A DNA stretch of 64,000 nucleotides from Paraburkholderia hiiakae. GTDB taxonomy: Bacteria > Pseudomonadota > Gammaproteobacteria > Burkholderiales > Burkholderiaceae. The DNA lies in assembly GCF_904848665.1 (NCBI RefSeq), contig NZ_CAJHCQ010000014.1:124001-188000 (forward strand), written 5' to 3'. A program made the translations under genes and the position numbers. The notes under the pieces were generated by a model, which made no database searches, was not told where the DNA came from, and saw only the letters and a list, made by a program, of their open reading frames with translations. Shown piece after piece: positions 51,320-59,303 of this stretch. Position 1 is the first letter of the stretch; every line of letters begins with the position of its first letter.

Positions 51320-52318
51320 TCAATATTCTCCGCGTATTGAGCTAACGGAGGAAATTTGATCGTCACAGGCGTCATCAGGTATCGTACGCATGAGGTCTTC
51401 AAGCGATGCTGTATCTCGAGCGATTACCTGCGGAAGATGCGAACGCAGAAATTCCACCCACGTCCTCGTCTTTGCATCGACGAATTTTCGCGAAGGATAA
51501 AGCGCGTAAACGTGCATTTTCTGCAAGATGTGCCGGGGCAGCACCCGCACCAGTGTGCCGTTCCGCAGTTCGTTGATAGCTGCATAGACCGGAAGCGGGC
51601 CGATACCAATTCCTTCACGGATTGCGACGAGGAGCGATTCAGCAATATTCACGTGGAGCGGACCATCGACATGCATCTCGACGTTGCCGTTTGGGCCCTC
51701 AAGCATCCATTCGTGTGCGGGAAAAGCCAGTGTCTTCAGTATTAGACACTCATGATGTGCGAGGTCGGCTGGTTCGCGTGGCGAGTCGTGCGCGTTCAAG
51801 TACGTTGGTGAAGCGCATAGAATACTGTATGTCGTTCCTAACTGATGAGAAACGAGATTCGAATCCGGCAACGCCGAAGAGGAAGCAACGAGTGATACAT
51901 CGCTGGTACCCTCGAATAGATTCGGCATATGCTGCGACAGTGTCAGCTCGACGGTGACTTCGGGGTGCATGGCTCGGTAGCGCGAGATCGCGGGCAACAC
52001 GTACTGCTGCCCGATGCTCGCGAAGCTGTGCATGCGCAGAACGCCTGCCGGGCGCTCGTGTGCGCAACTCGCTTCTTCCTCAGCGCTGTCGACATCTGCG
52101 AGGATCTGTATGCAGCGGTTGAGATATAGTTCGCCAGCGGGCGTGAGCGCTAGCCGGCGCGTCGAACGATTGAGCAGGCGGGTGCGTAGATGCGTCTCCA
52201 GTTCCGACAGGGCACGCGACATAGCGCCCGTCGTTGAATCGAGTGACTGCGCAGCGGCGGTGAAGCTACCGGCGTTGACGACGCGTACAAACACGCGCAT
52301 GTTTTGCAGGGTATCCAT
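51320..52318 (-). CDS. LysR family transcriptional regulator
   Basis: A 332-residue regulator. The HTH is MRVFVRVVNAGSFTAAAQSLD, then GAMSRALSELETHLRTRLLNRSTRRLALT. The effector domain starts PAGVLRMHSFASIGQQYVLPAI and contains the GIGIGPLPVYAAI cleft region. It ends with a polar tail beyond the usual length, of about 25 residues. It is encoded upstream of, and in the same direction as, the FUSC exporter. That resembles the aaeR-aaeB arrangement for aromatic-acid export, although aaeR is usually divergent. The effector is unknown. Confidence 0.92.
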   Translation of the reverse strand: MDTLQNMRVFVRVVNAGSFTAAAQSLDSTTGAMSRALSELETHLRTRLLNRSTRRLALTPAGELYLNRCIQILADVDSAEEEASCAHERPAGVLRMHSFASIGQQYVLPAISRYRAMHPEVTVELTLSQHMPNLFEGTSDVSLVASSSALPDSNLVSHQLGTTYSILCASPTYLNAHDSPREPADLAHHECLILKTLAFPAHEWMLEGPNGNVEMHVDGPLHVNIAESLLVAIREGIGIGPLPVYAAINELRNGTLVRVLPRHILQKMHVYALYPSRKFVDAKTRTWVEFLRSHLPQVIARDTASLEDLMRTIPDDACDDQISSVSSIRGEY

Positions 52319-52980
52319 TAAACCTTCTTGCTAGGCGCGTAAGAGAAATCCGGCTGTGATCCCAGTAGTTTGCGAACTGCTCAAATATCACGCGACGATT
52401 TCGCTCTTCCGTGACTGATTCTGCCAGGCGCGCTTCATAATCTTGTCTTTCGAAACAAGTGTGCCATTCGGATCGGCCAGCATCTCCAGAATACTGCGCG
52501 CGCCCGAGCAGAGCTAAGGTAGTCTATAGACCCAATACACAGACATGGCGTCTGCCGGGGAAGTAGTAGCACGTCGCCCCATGTTGGCACGTTTCGCTCT
52601 TCTGTTCTGGCCCCGTGTGGTTCGAAGGTAAAACCGTGTGCTGCCCTAAATCCCGTTAAGGGTTATTGGATTGGTCACACTGGCATCCGCCATTAAAACC
52701 TGCAATCGCTATGCGACGCTGATCATGATTCTTTTGGCGCATTTCTCTCGTAAGTGAGTATGGAACGACGGTAGCAGTACAACCGTGCCATTGCCTCCTG
52801 TCTTACTGAAAAAGTATGAAATATCCTGATAATTTGATGCCACACTTTCTTCGGGAAGGCGCGTCGTGGAAGGCGCGAAAGCCAATGCGCCAACGTCGAC
52901 GCGTGGTGTAGACGTGTAAGCGTAGTGTTCGGCGGGTCCGAACGTATGGCGCACCATCGCAGGCAACGCAGGTGGAAGTT
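52319..52980. other. Intergenic stretch containing a winged-helix regulator relic
   Basis: No intact gene. The minus strand at 52388-52513 carries a winged-helix relic, described separately. A 91-codon minus-strand frame starting at TTG 52984 overlaps the stop of the LysR at 52981, but its sequence is not family-like, so I do not call it. Confidence 0.4.
52388..52513 (-). pseudogene. Winged-helix (OmpR/CadC-type) DNA-binding domain relic
   Basis: A 41-residue frame closed by stops on both sides reads SGARSILEMLADPNGTLVSK, then DKIMKRAWQNQ. This matches the first half of the trans_reg_C winged-helix domain found in CadC-like and ATPase-fused regulators (pattern: GxRAxxIL..L....G.LVSKDELM.RVW). 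The recognition helix and wing are missing. It is a short decayed fragment with no start. Confidence 0.6.
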
Positions 52981-53934
52981 TCAACCAATGGCACCCTCCG
53001 GACCGGCTGTGTGCATCGGGTCAACGTAACGCATTACTCGCGATTCCCCAGCGAACAACGACCGGTTCTCATCTGCGGCAGCTCGCAAGTAGTCCCATAA
53101 CGAGCGGATCCGACGCAATTTTCGCAGGTCTTCGCGACAACAGAGCCAGAAATGCCGAGTCACCGTGATTTCTTCGGGCAACACCGCTACCAGCGAGGGG
53201 TTCGGCTCGGCCATGAAACAAGGAAGGATTGCCAGTGCATTTCCTTCCAGCGTGGCATGGTATTGCGCAATGATGCTGGTGCTACATAGCTTCGTTGTTA
53301 CGTTCGGAACGGCGCGCTCGAGATACAGGAGCTCTCCACTAAAGGCGAGATCGGCCACATATCCTATGAAAGCATGACTCATCAGATCTGAGGTTTGCTC
53401 CACTCTCTTGTGATGGGCTAGATAGTCGCGCGTCCCATACAGCTTCAGACGATAGTCACACAGCTTTGTGCATACATATTGGCCACGCTCTGGCCGCTCG
53501 AGCAGAACGGCAATATCGGCCTCTCGTTTGGACAGGCTGACGAAGTGCGGAACTGGAAGCAGATCAATTGAAATCTCCGGATGTGCCACCGAAAAGCGGG
53601 CCAACTGAGGAGAGATAAAAAAGCAGCCAAGGCCCTCTGTAGAGCCGATCCTGACGTGACCCGACAGAAAATGGCCGTCGCCGGAAAATTGCTCACTTGC
53701 GGAGTGAACAACCGTTTCGATCGAGTCGGCGTACGCAACCAGCCGGTGGCCCTCAGCAGTCAGAACGAAACCGCCTGCGCGAGACTTATCGAACAACACC
53801 GTGCCCAAGGCTGCTTCCAATTCCCTTACGCGTCGAGCGACAGTCGTGTGGTCGACGCCGAGTCGCTTTGCTGCGGAACTCGCCTTCTGCGTACGCGCCA
53901 CTTCAAGGAAGAAGCGTAGATCATCCCAGTTCAT
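52981..53934 (-). CDS. LysR family transcriptional regulator
   Basis: A 317-residue regulator of the MNWDDLRFFLEVARTQKASS type. The HTH is AAKRLGVDHTTVARRVRELE, with EAALGTVLFDKSRAGG following. This is the branch with the VDHTTVARR recognition helix. The effector domain starts LSGHVRIGSTEGLGCFFISPQL. It is transcribed divergently from the MFS transporter at 54499 across a 564-bp gap. It is therefore the natural candidate regulator of the transporter-mmsA-phaC-mmsB region. The effector is not readable. Confidence 0.92.
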   Translation of the reverse strand: MNWDDLRFFLEVARTQKASSAAKRLGVDHTTVARRVRELEAALGTVLFDKSRAGGFVLTAEGHRLVAYADSIETVVHSASEQFSGDGHFLSGHVRIGSTEGLGCFFISPQLARFSVAHPEISIDLLPVPHFVSLSKREADIAVLLERPERGQYVCTKLCDYRLKLYGTRDYLAHHKRVEQTSDLMSHAFIGYVADLAFSGELLYLERAVPNVTTKLCSTSIIAQYHATLEGNALAILPCFMAEPNPSLVAVLPEEITVTRHFWLCCREDLRKLRRIRSLWDYLRAAADENRSLFAGESRVMRYVDPMHTAGPEGAIG

Positions 53935-54498
53935 CAGACGTCTCCGGTTTGTGCTTTTTTGAACAACTGATGGGCGTTTTTTTGTATTTCATGTGGATAT
54001 TCAAGCAACTATACTAGGCACCATGTCGACGGGAGACTTCGGCGGCGAACCCGGACTTCGATTTCCCGGCCGCCGGAGCGTTCGAGACTCGGAGATTTAG
54101 ATAGTCCTCGATTCAATCCCGTCGGATAGATGCTGATCTCGCTTTGCACGTGGCTGGAACGGCACGATACAACATCTTTCGAGTGGCGATGATTGAGTTT
54201 AGGCGTGTTGTTTGTAATAAGCCAACCCGTTTCGGTATGCCTGTGCCCAAGCGCTAGCCCGTCTGTCAAACAGATTTAGCTCGCTGTCTAACGTATTTTT
54301 TGCGAGTTCGGAGATAGATAAATGTTTCTTTGTAAATAAATAGGATGGCTAATAAACAATTAGAAAGTAAGTGATTTGCGCGTCAACCCAGATGTGAATA
54401 TGTAGTCGAGGTATTGTTTAAATCAAATATCCAATTGTTGAAAGGTCGAGACGCTAGTCTCACTGGGGTCGACAGCGAGACAGAAATCAGGAGACAGC
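53935..54498. promoter_or_regulatory. Divergent LysR/MFS promoter region
   Basis: An AT-rich gap with no confirmed gene. A perfect hairpin GAGAC-GCTA-GTCTC lies at 54448-54461, 37 bp upstream of the MFS start. On the minus strand around 54205-54345 an open frame without start codon reads ELAKNTLDSELNLFDRRASA and ends AYYKQHA; it looks protein-like but I cannot name it. CAGGAGAC (54488-54495) is the ribosome-binding site of the MFS gene. Confidence 0.4.
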
Positions 54499-55815
54499 AT
54501 GATGAAGATGCAGGCTAGTAGAGACAGTATGGCAGTCGTTAGTTCGCGGCCAAAAAGTACGAAGGAATACCTGTTGGCAGGATGGGCCAGTATGGCGGGT
54601 ACCACGATCGAATGGTACGACTTCTTTCTCTATGGAACGGCCGCTGCCTTGGTGTTCAACAAAATTTTCTTTCCAACGCTCGATCCAATTCTGGGCACCT
54701 TAGCTGCCTTTGGGACATACGGGGTAGGGTTTATCGGTCGGCCGATGGGTGGGGTCGTTTTTGGACACTTCGGTGATCGAATTGGCCGCAAATCGATGCT
54801 GCTTGTAACACTGCTGCTCATGGGGGTGCCGAGTATGGCGATTGGTGTCATCCCCTCCTATCAGAGCATTGGTTACTGGGCCGCAGCGGCACTTGTCGCT
54901 ATGCGGTTTTTGCAAGGCATGGCGGTTGGAGGGGAGTGGGGCGGAGCGGTCCTGATGGCGGTCGAGCACGCACCGCCTGGACGTAAAGGCTTTTTTGGAA
55001 GTCTGCCACAGACAGGCGTGGGTCTTGGATTGATTCTGTCTTCACTCGCGATGGCTGCAGTAACGACCTTGCCGGAAGCCGAGCTGCTCAGTTGGGGTTG
55101 GCGCGTCCCTTTCGTCTCAAGCATTCTGCTTGTCGGATTGGGGTGGTTCATCCGCGTGCGGGTTCCGGAGTCGCCAGACTTTGAACGAATGAAGGAGCAC
55201 GGTGAGCCGGTGAAGGCGCCGATCCTGCAAGCAATCCGGCGTCATCCACGAGAGTTGCTGGTCATCATCGGAGCGCGAACCGCTGAGAATACCTGGTTTT
55301 ACATCGTCGTTGCTTTCGCGCTTGCTTACGCGGCTAATCAGCTGAAGATCCCGAAGTCTGAAATCCTGCATGCCATAACCGCCGGTTCCGCGCTGTCGCT
55401 GGTTTCGATGCCGTTTTGCGGATATCTGAGCGACAAGATCGGCCAGAAACGGCTCTTTACGATCGGACTATTGATTATGTGTGCGTTCGCGGCGCCATTC
55501 TTCATGATGCTTGGTACCCGTGACCCCATTGCCGTGTGGTGGGCGATGGTTCTGGGTGTCGGCGTAGTGTTTCCAATCCTGTACGCGCCGGAGTCGCAGT
55601 TGTTCGCATCGCAGTTCCCTGCTGAAATTCGCTACAGCGGAATCTCGCTGTCTGTACAAGTGGCTGGAGTGCTTGGCGGTGGCGTAGCACCCGTGATCGC
55701 TACCGCACTGTTAGCGGTCGGCAAGGGCGATCCCCGTTACGTTGCGATATACATGATCGCACTCGGCGTCGTCGCTGTTCTCTGCACGCGGTTGATGCGC
55801 AATTGCGAGGCTTGA
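54499..55815 (+). CDS. MFS transporter, metabolite:H+ symporter (MHS) family
   Basis: A 438-residue inner-membrane symporter with 12 helices. GTTIEWYDFFLYGTAAALVF in helix 1 and FGHFGDRIGRKSMLLVTLLLMG (motif A) are hallmarks of the MHS family (ProP, ShiA and KgtP relatives). FLQGMAVGGEWGGAVLMAVEHAP is the helix 4-5 signature. The ATG at 54499 follows AGGAGAC; a second ATG follows at once. It probably imports the carboxylic acid metabolised by the genes behind it. It is divergent from a LysR gene. Confidence 0.93.
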   Translation: MMKMQASRDSMAVVSSRPKSTKEYLLAGWASMAGTTIEWYDFFLYGTAAALVFNKIFFPTLDPILGTLAAFGTYGVGFIGRPMGGVVFGHFGDRIGRKSMLLVTLLLMGVPSMAIGVIPSYQSIGYWAAAALVAMRFLQGMAVGGEWGGAVLMAVEHAPPGRKGFFGSLPQTGVGLGLILSSLAMAAVTTLPEAELLSWGWRVPFVSSILLVGLGWFIRVRVPESPDFERMKEHGEPVKAPILQAIRRHPRELLVIIGARTAENTWFYIVVAFALAYAANQLKIPKSEILHAITAGSALSLVSMPFCGYLSDKIGQKRLFTIGLLIMCAFAAPFFMMLGTRDPIAVWWAMVLGVGVVFPILYAPESQLFASQFPAEIRYSGISLSVQVAGVLGGGVAPVIATALLAVGKGDPRYVAIYMIALGVVAVLCTRLMRNCEA

Positions 55816-55942
55816 TCCGGCGTTTTAAGGCGGCTTGGTTCCCATTCTACTGGCGATGACACCACGCTAATTGCGACGCTTCGGTCCGCCCCTAACTCAT
55901 TCTGGCGGGAAGGCCAGACTTATTCAACTTAGAGAGCAAATC

Positions 55943-57469
55943 ATGAATGCAGTTACACAGGAATCGAACGTGGTCATGAACACGGCCAAACTTCTGATCG
56001 ACGGTGAGTTTGTCGAATCTGCGACGAGCGAATGGCGCGACATCGTCAATCCCGCGACACAGGAGGTGCTGGGTCGGGTTCCGTTTGCGACGGCCGGGGA
56101 GGTCGACGCTGCAATCCGTTCAGCACATGCTGCGTTCGCGACGTGGAAGAACACGCCGATCGGAGCCCGCATGCGGATCATGCTGAAGTACCAGGCCCTG
56201 ATCAGGGAGCATATGCCGCGCATCGCCCGGACGCTCTCTGCTGAGCAGGGGAAGACGCTGCCTGACGCCGAGGGTGACATCTTCCGCGGCCTTGAGGTAG
56301 TTGAGCATGCATGCTCGATCGGCATGCTGCAACAGGGCGAGTTTGCGGAGAATGTCGCGGGCAGTGTCGATACCTACACGTTGCGTCAGCCGATTGGCGT
56401 GTGCGTGGGCATTACGCCATTCAACTTTCCCGCGATGATTCCGCTCTGGATGTTTCCGATGGCGATTGTCTGCGGCAACACGTTCGTTCTCAAGCCCTCG
56501 GAGCAGGATCCGCTTTCAACGATGCAACTGGTGGAGCTGGCGCTGGAGGCAGGCGTTCCTGCCGGGGTTCTGAACGTTGTTCACGGTGGCAAGGAAGTGG
56601 TAGATGCCCTGTGCACGCATGAACTGGTAAAGGCGGTTTCGTTCGTCGGGTCGACGGCGGTCGGCACGCATGTCTACAGACTGGCCAGCGAGCACGGCAA
56701 ACGCGTGCAGTCGATGATGGGGGCGAAGAATCACGCCGTCGTGCTACCCGATGCGAATCGCGAGCACACGCTCAATGCGCTTGCTGGTGCAGGGTTTGGT
56801 GCAGCGGGGCAGCGTTGCATGGCGACCTCGGTAGTCGTACTGGTGGGTGCGTCGCAGCAATGGCTGCCGGAGCTTGTTGAGAAAGCGAAGACGCTCAAGG
56901 TCAATGCCGGGAATGAGCCGGGTACTGATGTTGGCCCGGTGGTGTCACGTGCGGCCAGGGCGCGTGTACTGGGTCTGATCGAAGCCGGTGTGAAGGAAGG
57001 CGCGACACTCGCGCTGGATGGTCGCGAAGTGAAGGTGCACGACTATGAGAAGGGCAACTTTATTGGCCCCACGATCTTCGCGGACGTGACGACCGAAATG
57101 GAAATCTATCGCACCGAGATTTTCGGGCCGGTGCTGGTGGTGCTGAGCGTGGCAACGCTCGACGATGCGATTGAACTGGTCAACCGCAATCCGTTTGGCA
57201 ACGGAGTGGGGCTCTTCACGCAGAGCGGGGCGGCGGCCCGCAAGTTCCAGAGCGAGATCGACGTGGGGCAAGTGGGCATCAACATTCCGATTCCAGTGCC
57301 TGTGCCCTTCTTCAGTTTCACCGGTTCGCGCGGCTCTAAGCTTGGCGATCTCGGTCCGTATGGCAAGCAGGTCGTGCAGTTCTACACGCAGACGAAAACC
57401 GTGACGGCGCGTTGGTTCGACGACGCGACCGTGAACGACGGCGTCAACACGACCATTAACCTCCGCTGA
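55943..57469 (+). CDS. mmsA: Methylmalonate-semialdehyde dehydrogenase (CoA-acylating)
   Basis: An aldehyde dehydrogenase of about 508 residues of the MmsA type, converting methylmalonate semialdehyde, NAD+ and CoA to propionyl-CoA and CO2. GVCVGITPFNFPAMIPLWMF (the PFNFP signature) and the catalytic Cys292 in GAAGQRCMATS are present. KTVTARWF near the C-terminus is also typical. The ATG at 55943 gives a normal N-terminus; the longer frame is upstream noise. It is the valine/thymine-degradation enzyme usually paired with mmsB. Here phaC, a CoA-transferase and a hydrolase intervene, and a relic of another mmsA 3' end precedes mmsB. Confidence 0.94.
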   Translation: MNAVTQESNVVMNTAKLLIDGEFVESATSEWRDIVNPATQEVLGRVPFATAGEVDAAIRSAHAAFATWKNTPIGARMRIMLKYQALIREHMPRIARTLSAEQGKTLPDAEGDIFRGLEVVEHACSIGMLQQGEFAENVAGSVDTYTLRQPIGVCVGITPFNFPAMIPLWMFPMAIVCGNTFVLKPSEQDPLSTMQLVELALEAGVPAGVLNVVHGGKEVVDALCTHELVKAVSFVGSTAVGTHVYRLASEHGKRVQSMMGAKNHAVVLPDANREHTLNALAGAGFGAAGQRCMATSVVVLVGASQQWLPELVEKAKTLKVNAGNEPGTDVGPVVSRAARARVLGLIEAGVKEGATLALDGREVKVHDYEKGNFIGPTIFADVTTEMEIYRTEIFGPVLVVLSVATLDDAIELVNRNPFGNGVGLFTQSGAAARKFQSEIDVGQVGINIPIPVPVPFFSFTGSRGSKLGDLGPYGKQVVQFYTQTKTVTARWFDDATVNDGVNTTINLR

Positions 57470-57600
57470 GTCGCGTTAGATACGACCGCGCAGGTCGGCG
57501 GTCAATACGTTTGGCAGTCGCATGTCCAGAGATGGAAGGCCGGATTGAACGGCTTCATCCGTCAATTGATATTCAGTTCAGAGTAAAACAGGAGACAGTT

Positions 57601-59193
57601 GTGGTTGACATCGATACGCTATTTTCTGGCGTGCGTCTGGCCAGTCAGTACTACCATGAGCATATGACTCTGGGTATGCGAATGTTTGGTGGAAGCAATC
57701 GCGATCCCGCTGTGCCCGTTGACAAGGGCGACCGTCGATTCAACGCGCCGCAATGGAAAGAATATCCACTGTTCGACTATATAAGTCAGTCGTATCGGCA
57801 GACGTCGAAAGCGCTACTGGATGCGATTGAGCTTGCCCGACTGGATGAAACGACGAAGCAGAAGATGCGCTTCTACACTCGCCAGTACATCGACGCGATT
57901 TCACCGACGAACTTCGCCGTGACCAACCCTGAAGTGCTCGCGCTTGCGGCAGAGACAAAGGGTGTAAGTCTCGCAAATGGATTGAATAATCTGATGCAAG
58001 ACTTAAAAAAGGGGCGAATTTCGTTGTCCCGCGATACGGCCTTCGAGGTTGGCGGAAATTTGGCCAATACGCCTGGAGCAGTCGTTTACGAAAACGAGCT
58101 GATTCAACTGATCCAGTACTCACCTGCGACCAGTGAGGTAAAGGAAATCCCACTTCTGGTCGTGCCATCGGTAGTGAACAAGTACTACATCCTCGACCTG
58201 ACGGCAGAGACGTCACTGGTGCGATACCTTGTATCGCAAGGCTTTACGGTGTTCATAGTCTCGTGGCGCAATATTAACGTGTCGTTGCAAGGTAAATCGT
58301 GGGATGACTATGTGGATCAGGGCGTACTGAAGGCCATCGACGTGACGCGTGAAATCAGCGGACAAGACCAGATCAACGCAGCGGGCTACTGCGTAGGCGG
58401 GGCGTTGCTCAGCAGCGCGCTCGCGGTGCGCGCGGCACAAGGTGAGTGGCCGGTTGCAAGTATGACTCTGCTGATGGCGATGCTTGAGTTTTCCGACCCT
58501 GGCGAAATCGGCGTGTATCTCGATCCGACGATCATTGCGCAACGTGAGGCGATGTACGCCAATGGCGGTGTTGTCTCGGGCAAGGAGCTTACCATGGCCT
58601 TCTCGAGCCTTCGTGCGAACGACCTTATCTGGTCATTCGTCGTCAATAACTACCTCAAGGGTAAAGCGCCGGATCCGTTCGACCTCTTCTACTGGAACAC
58701 CGACGACAGCAATCTCCCCGGACCGATGTTCTCTTACTACCTTCGTCACTGCTACATCGAGAACAAACTTGTGCAGCCGGACGCACTGTCCATGTGTGGC
58801 TCATCGGTCGACCTCAGGCGCATCAATATCCCCACTTACATTTTCGGGGCATCAGAGGACCATTTAGTGCCGTGGAAATCCGGTTATGAGAGCGTGAATC
58901 ATCTCACCGGTGATCTCGAGTTCGTGCTTGGAGGAGGCGGACATATTACCGGACCGATTAACCCGGTGACAAAGAACAAGCGCAACTACTGGACGGGCGG
59001 ACAGATCGGCGAGAGCGCAGAGGACTGGCTGGCATCCGCCCGATCTGTAAGCGGTAGTTGGTGGCCGCATTGGGCTGCATGGCTCGAACGACGGGCAGGC
59101 AGCACCATTTCTGCTGGTCAAGAACTTGGGAGCCGTGCTTATCGAGAGATCGAACCGGCACCGGGCCGCTATGTCAAGGGGCACGTGCATTGA
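57601..59193 (+). CDS. phaC: Class I poly(3-hydroxyalkanoate) synthase
   Basis: A PHA synthase of about 530 residues polymerising hydroxyacyl-CoA into granule polyester. The lipase-like box GYCVGG holds Cys264, with Asp420 in ASEDHLVPW and His448 in GGGGHITG completing the triad. GDRRFNAPQW, SPTNFAVTNPE, KYYILDL and AIEPAPGRY-like EIEPAPGRYVKGH agree with the C. necator class I enzyme. I chose GTG 57601 after CAGGAGACA; the frame is open from 57511. Only about 50 residues precede the GDRRF motif, about half of the C. necator N-terminal region, so the N-terminal domain is short. No phaA, phaB or phasin is adjacent. Confidence 0.92.
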   Translation: MVDIDTLFSGVRLASQYYHEHMTLGMRMFGGSNRDPAVPVDKGDRRFNAPQWKEYPLFDYISQSYRQTSKALLDAIELARLDETTKQKMRFYTRQYIDAISPTNFAVTNPEVLALAAETKGVSLANGLNNLMQDLKKGRISLSRDTAFEVGGNLANTPGAVVYENELIQLIQYSPATSEVKEIPLLVVPSVVNKYYILDLTAETSLVRYLVSQGFTVFIVSWRNINVSLQGKSWDDYVDQGVLKAIDVTREISGQDQINAAGYCVGGALLSSALAVRAAQGEWPVASMTLLMAMLEFSDPGEIGVYLDPTIIAQREAMYANGGVVSGKELTMAFSSLRANDLIWSFVVNNYLKGKAPDPFDLFYWNTDDSNLPGPMFSYYLRHCYIENKLVQPDALSMCGSSVDLRRINIPTYIFGASEDHLVPWKSGYESVNHLTGDLEFVLGGGGHITGPINPVTKNKRNYWTGGQIGESAEDWLASARSVSGSWWPHWAAWLERRAGSTISAGQELGSRAYREIEPAPGRYVKGHVH

Positions 59194-59303
59194 TCGGCAC
59201 CGGTAGCACCGAACCTTCGCGATAACGCGGAAGACTGACTGACATCTGGAGCGTCGGCCCGAGCTAAACGGCGTCGACTGCTCTTCACAGGATAGAGGCT
59301 CCC

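Noticed and set aside
52709..52984. 91-codon minus-strand frame overlapping the LysR stop as TTGA
   Set aside because: It has a TTG start without a convincing ribosome-binding site and no recognisable sequence; treated as non-coding.
54205..54345. Protein-like minus-strand fragment ending AYYKQHA
   Set aside because: There is no start codon and no family recognised. It could be a relic, but evidence is too thin for a feature.
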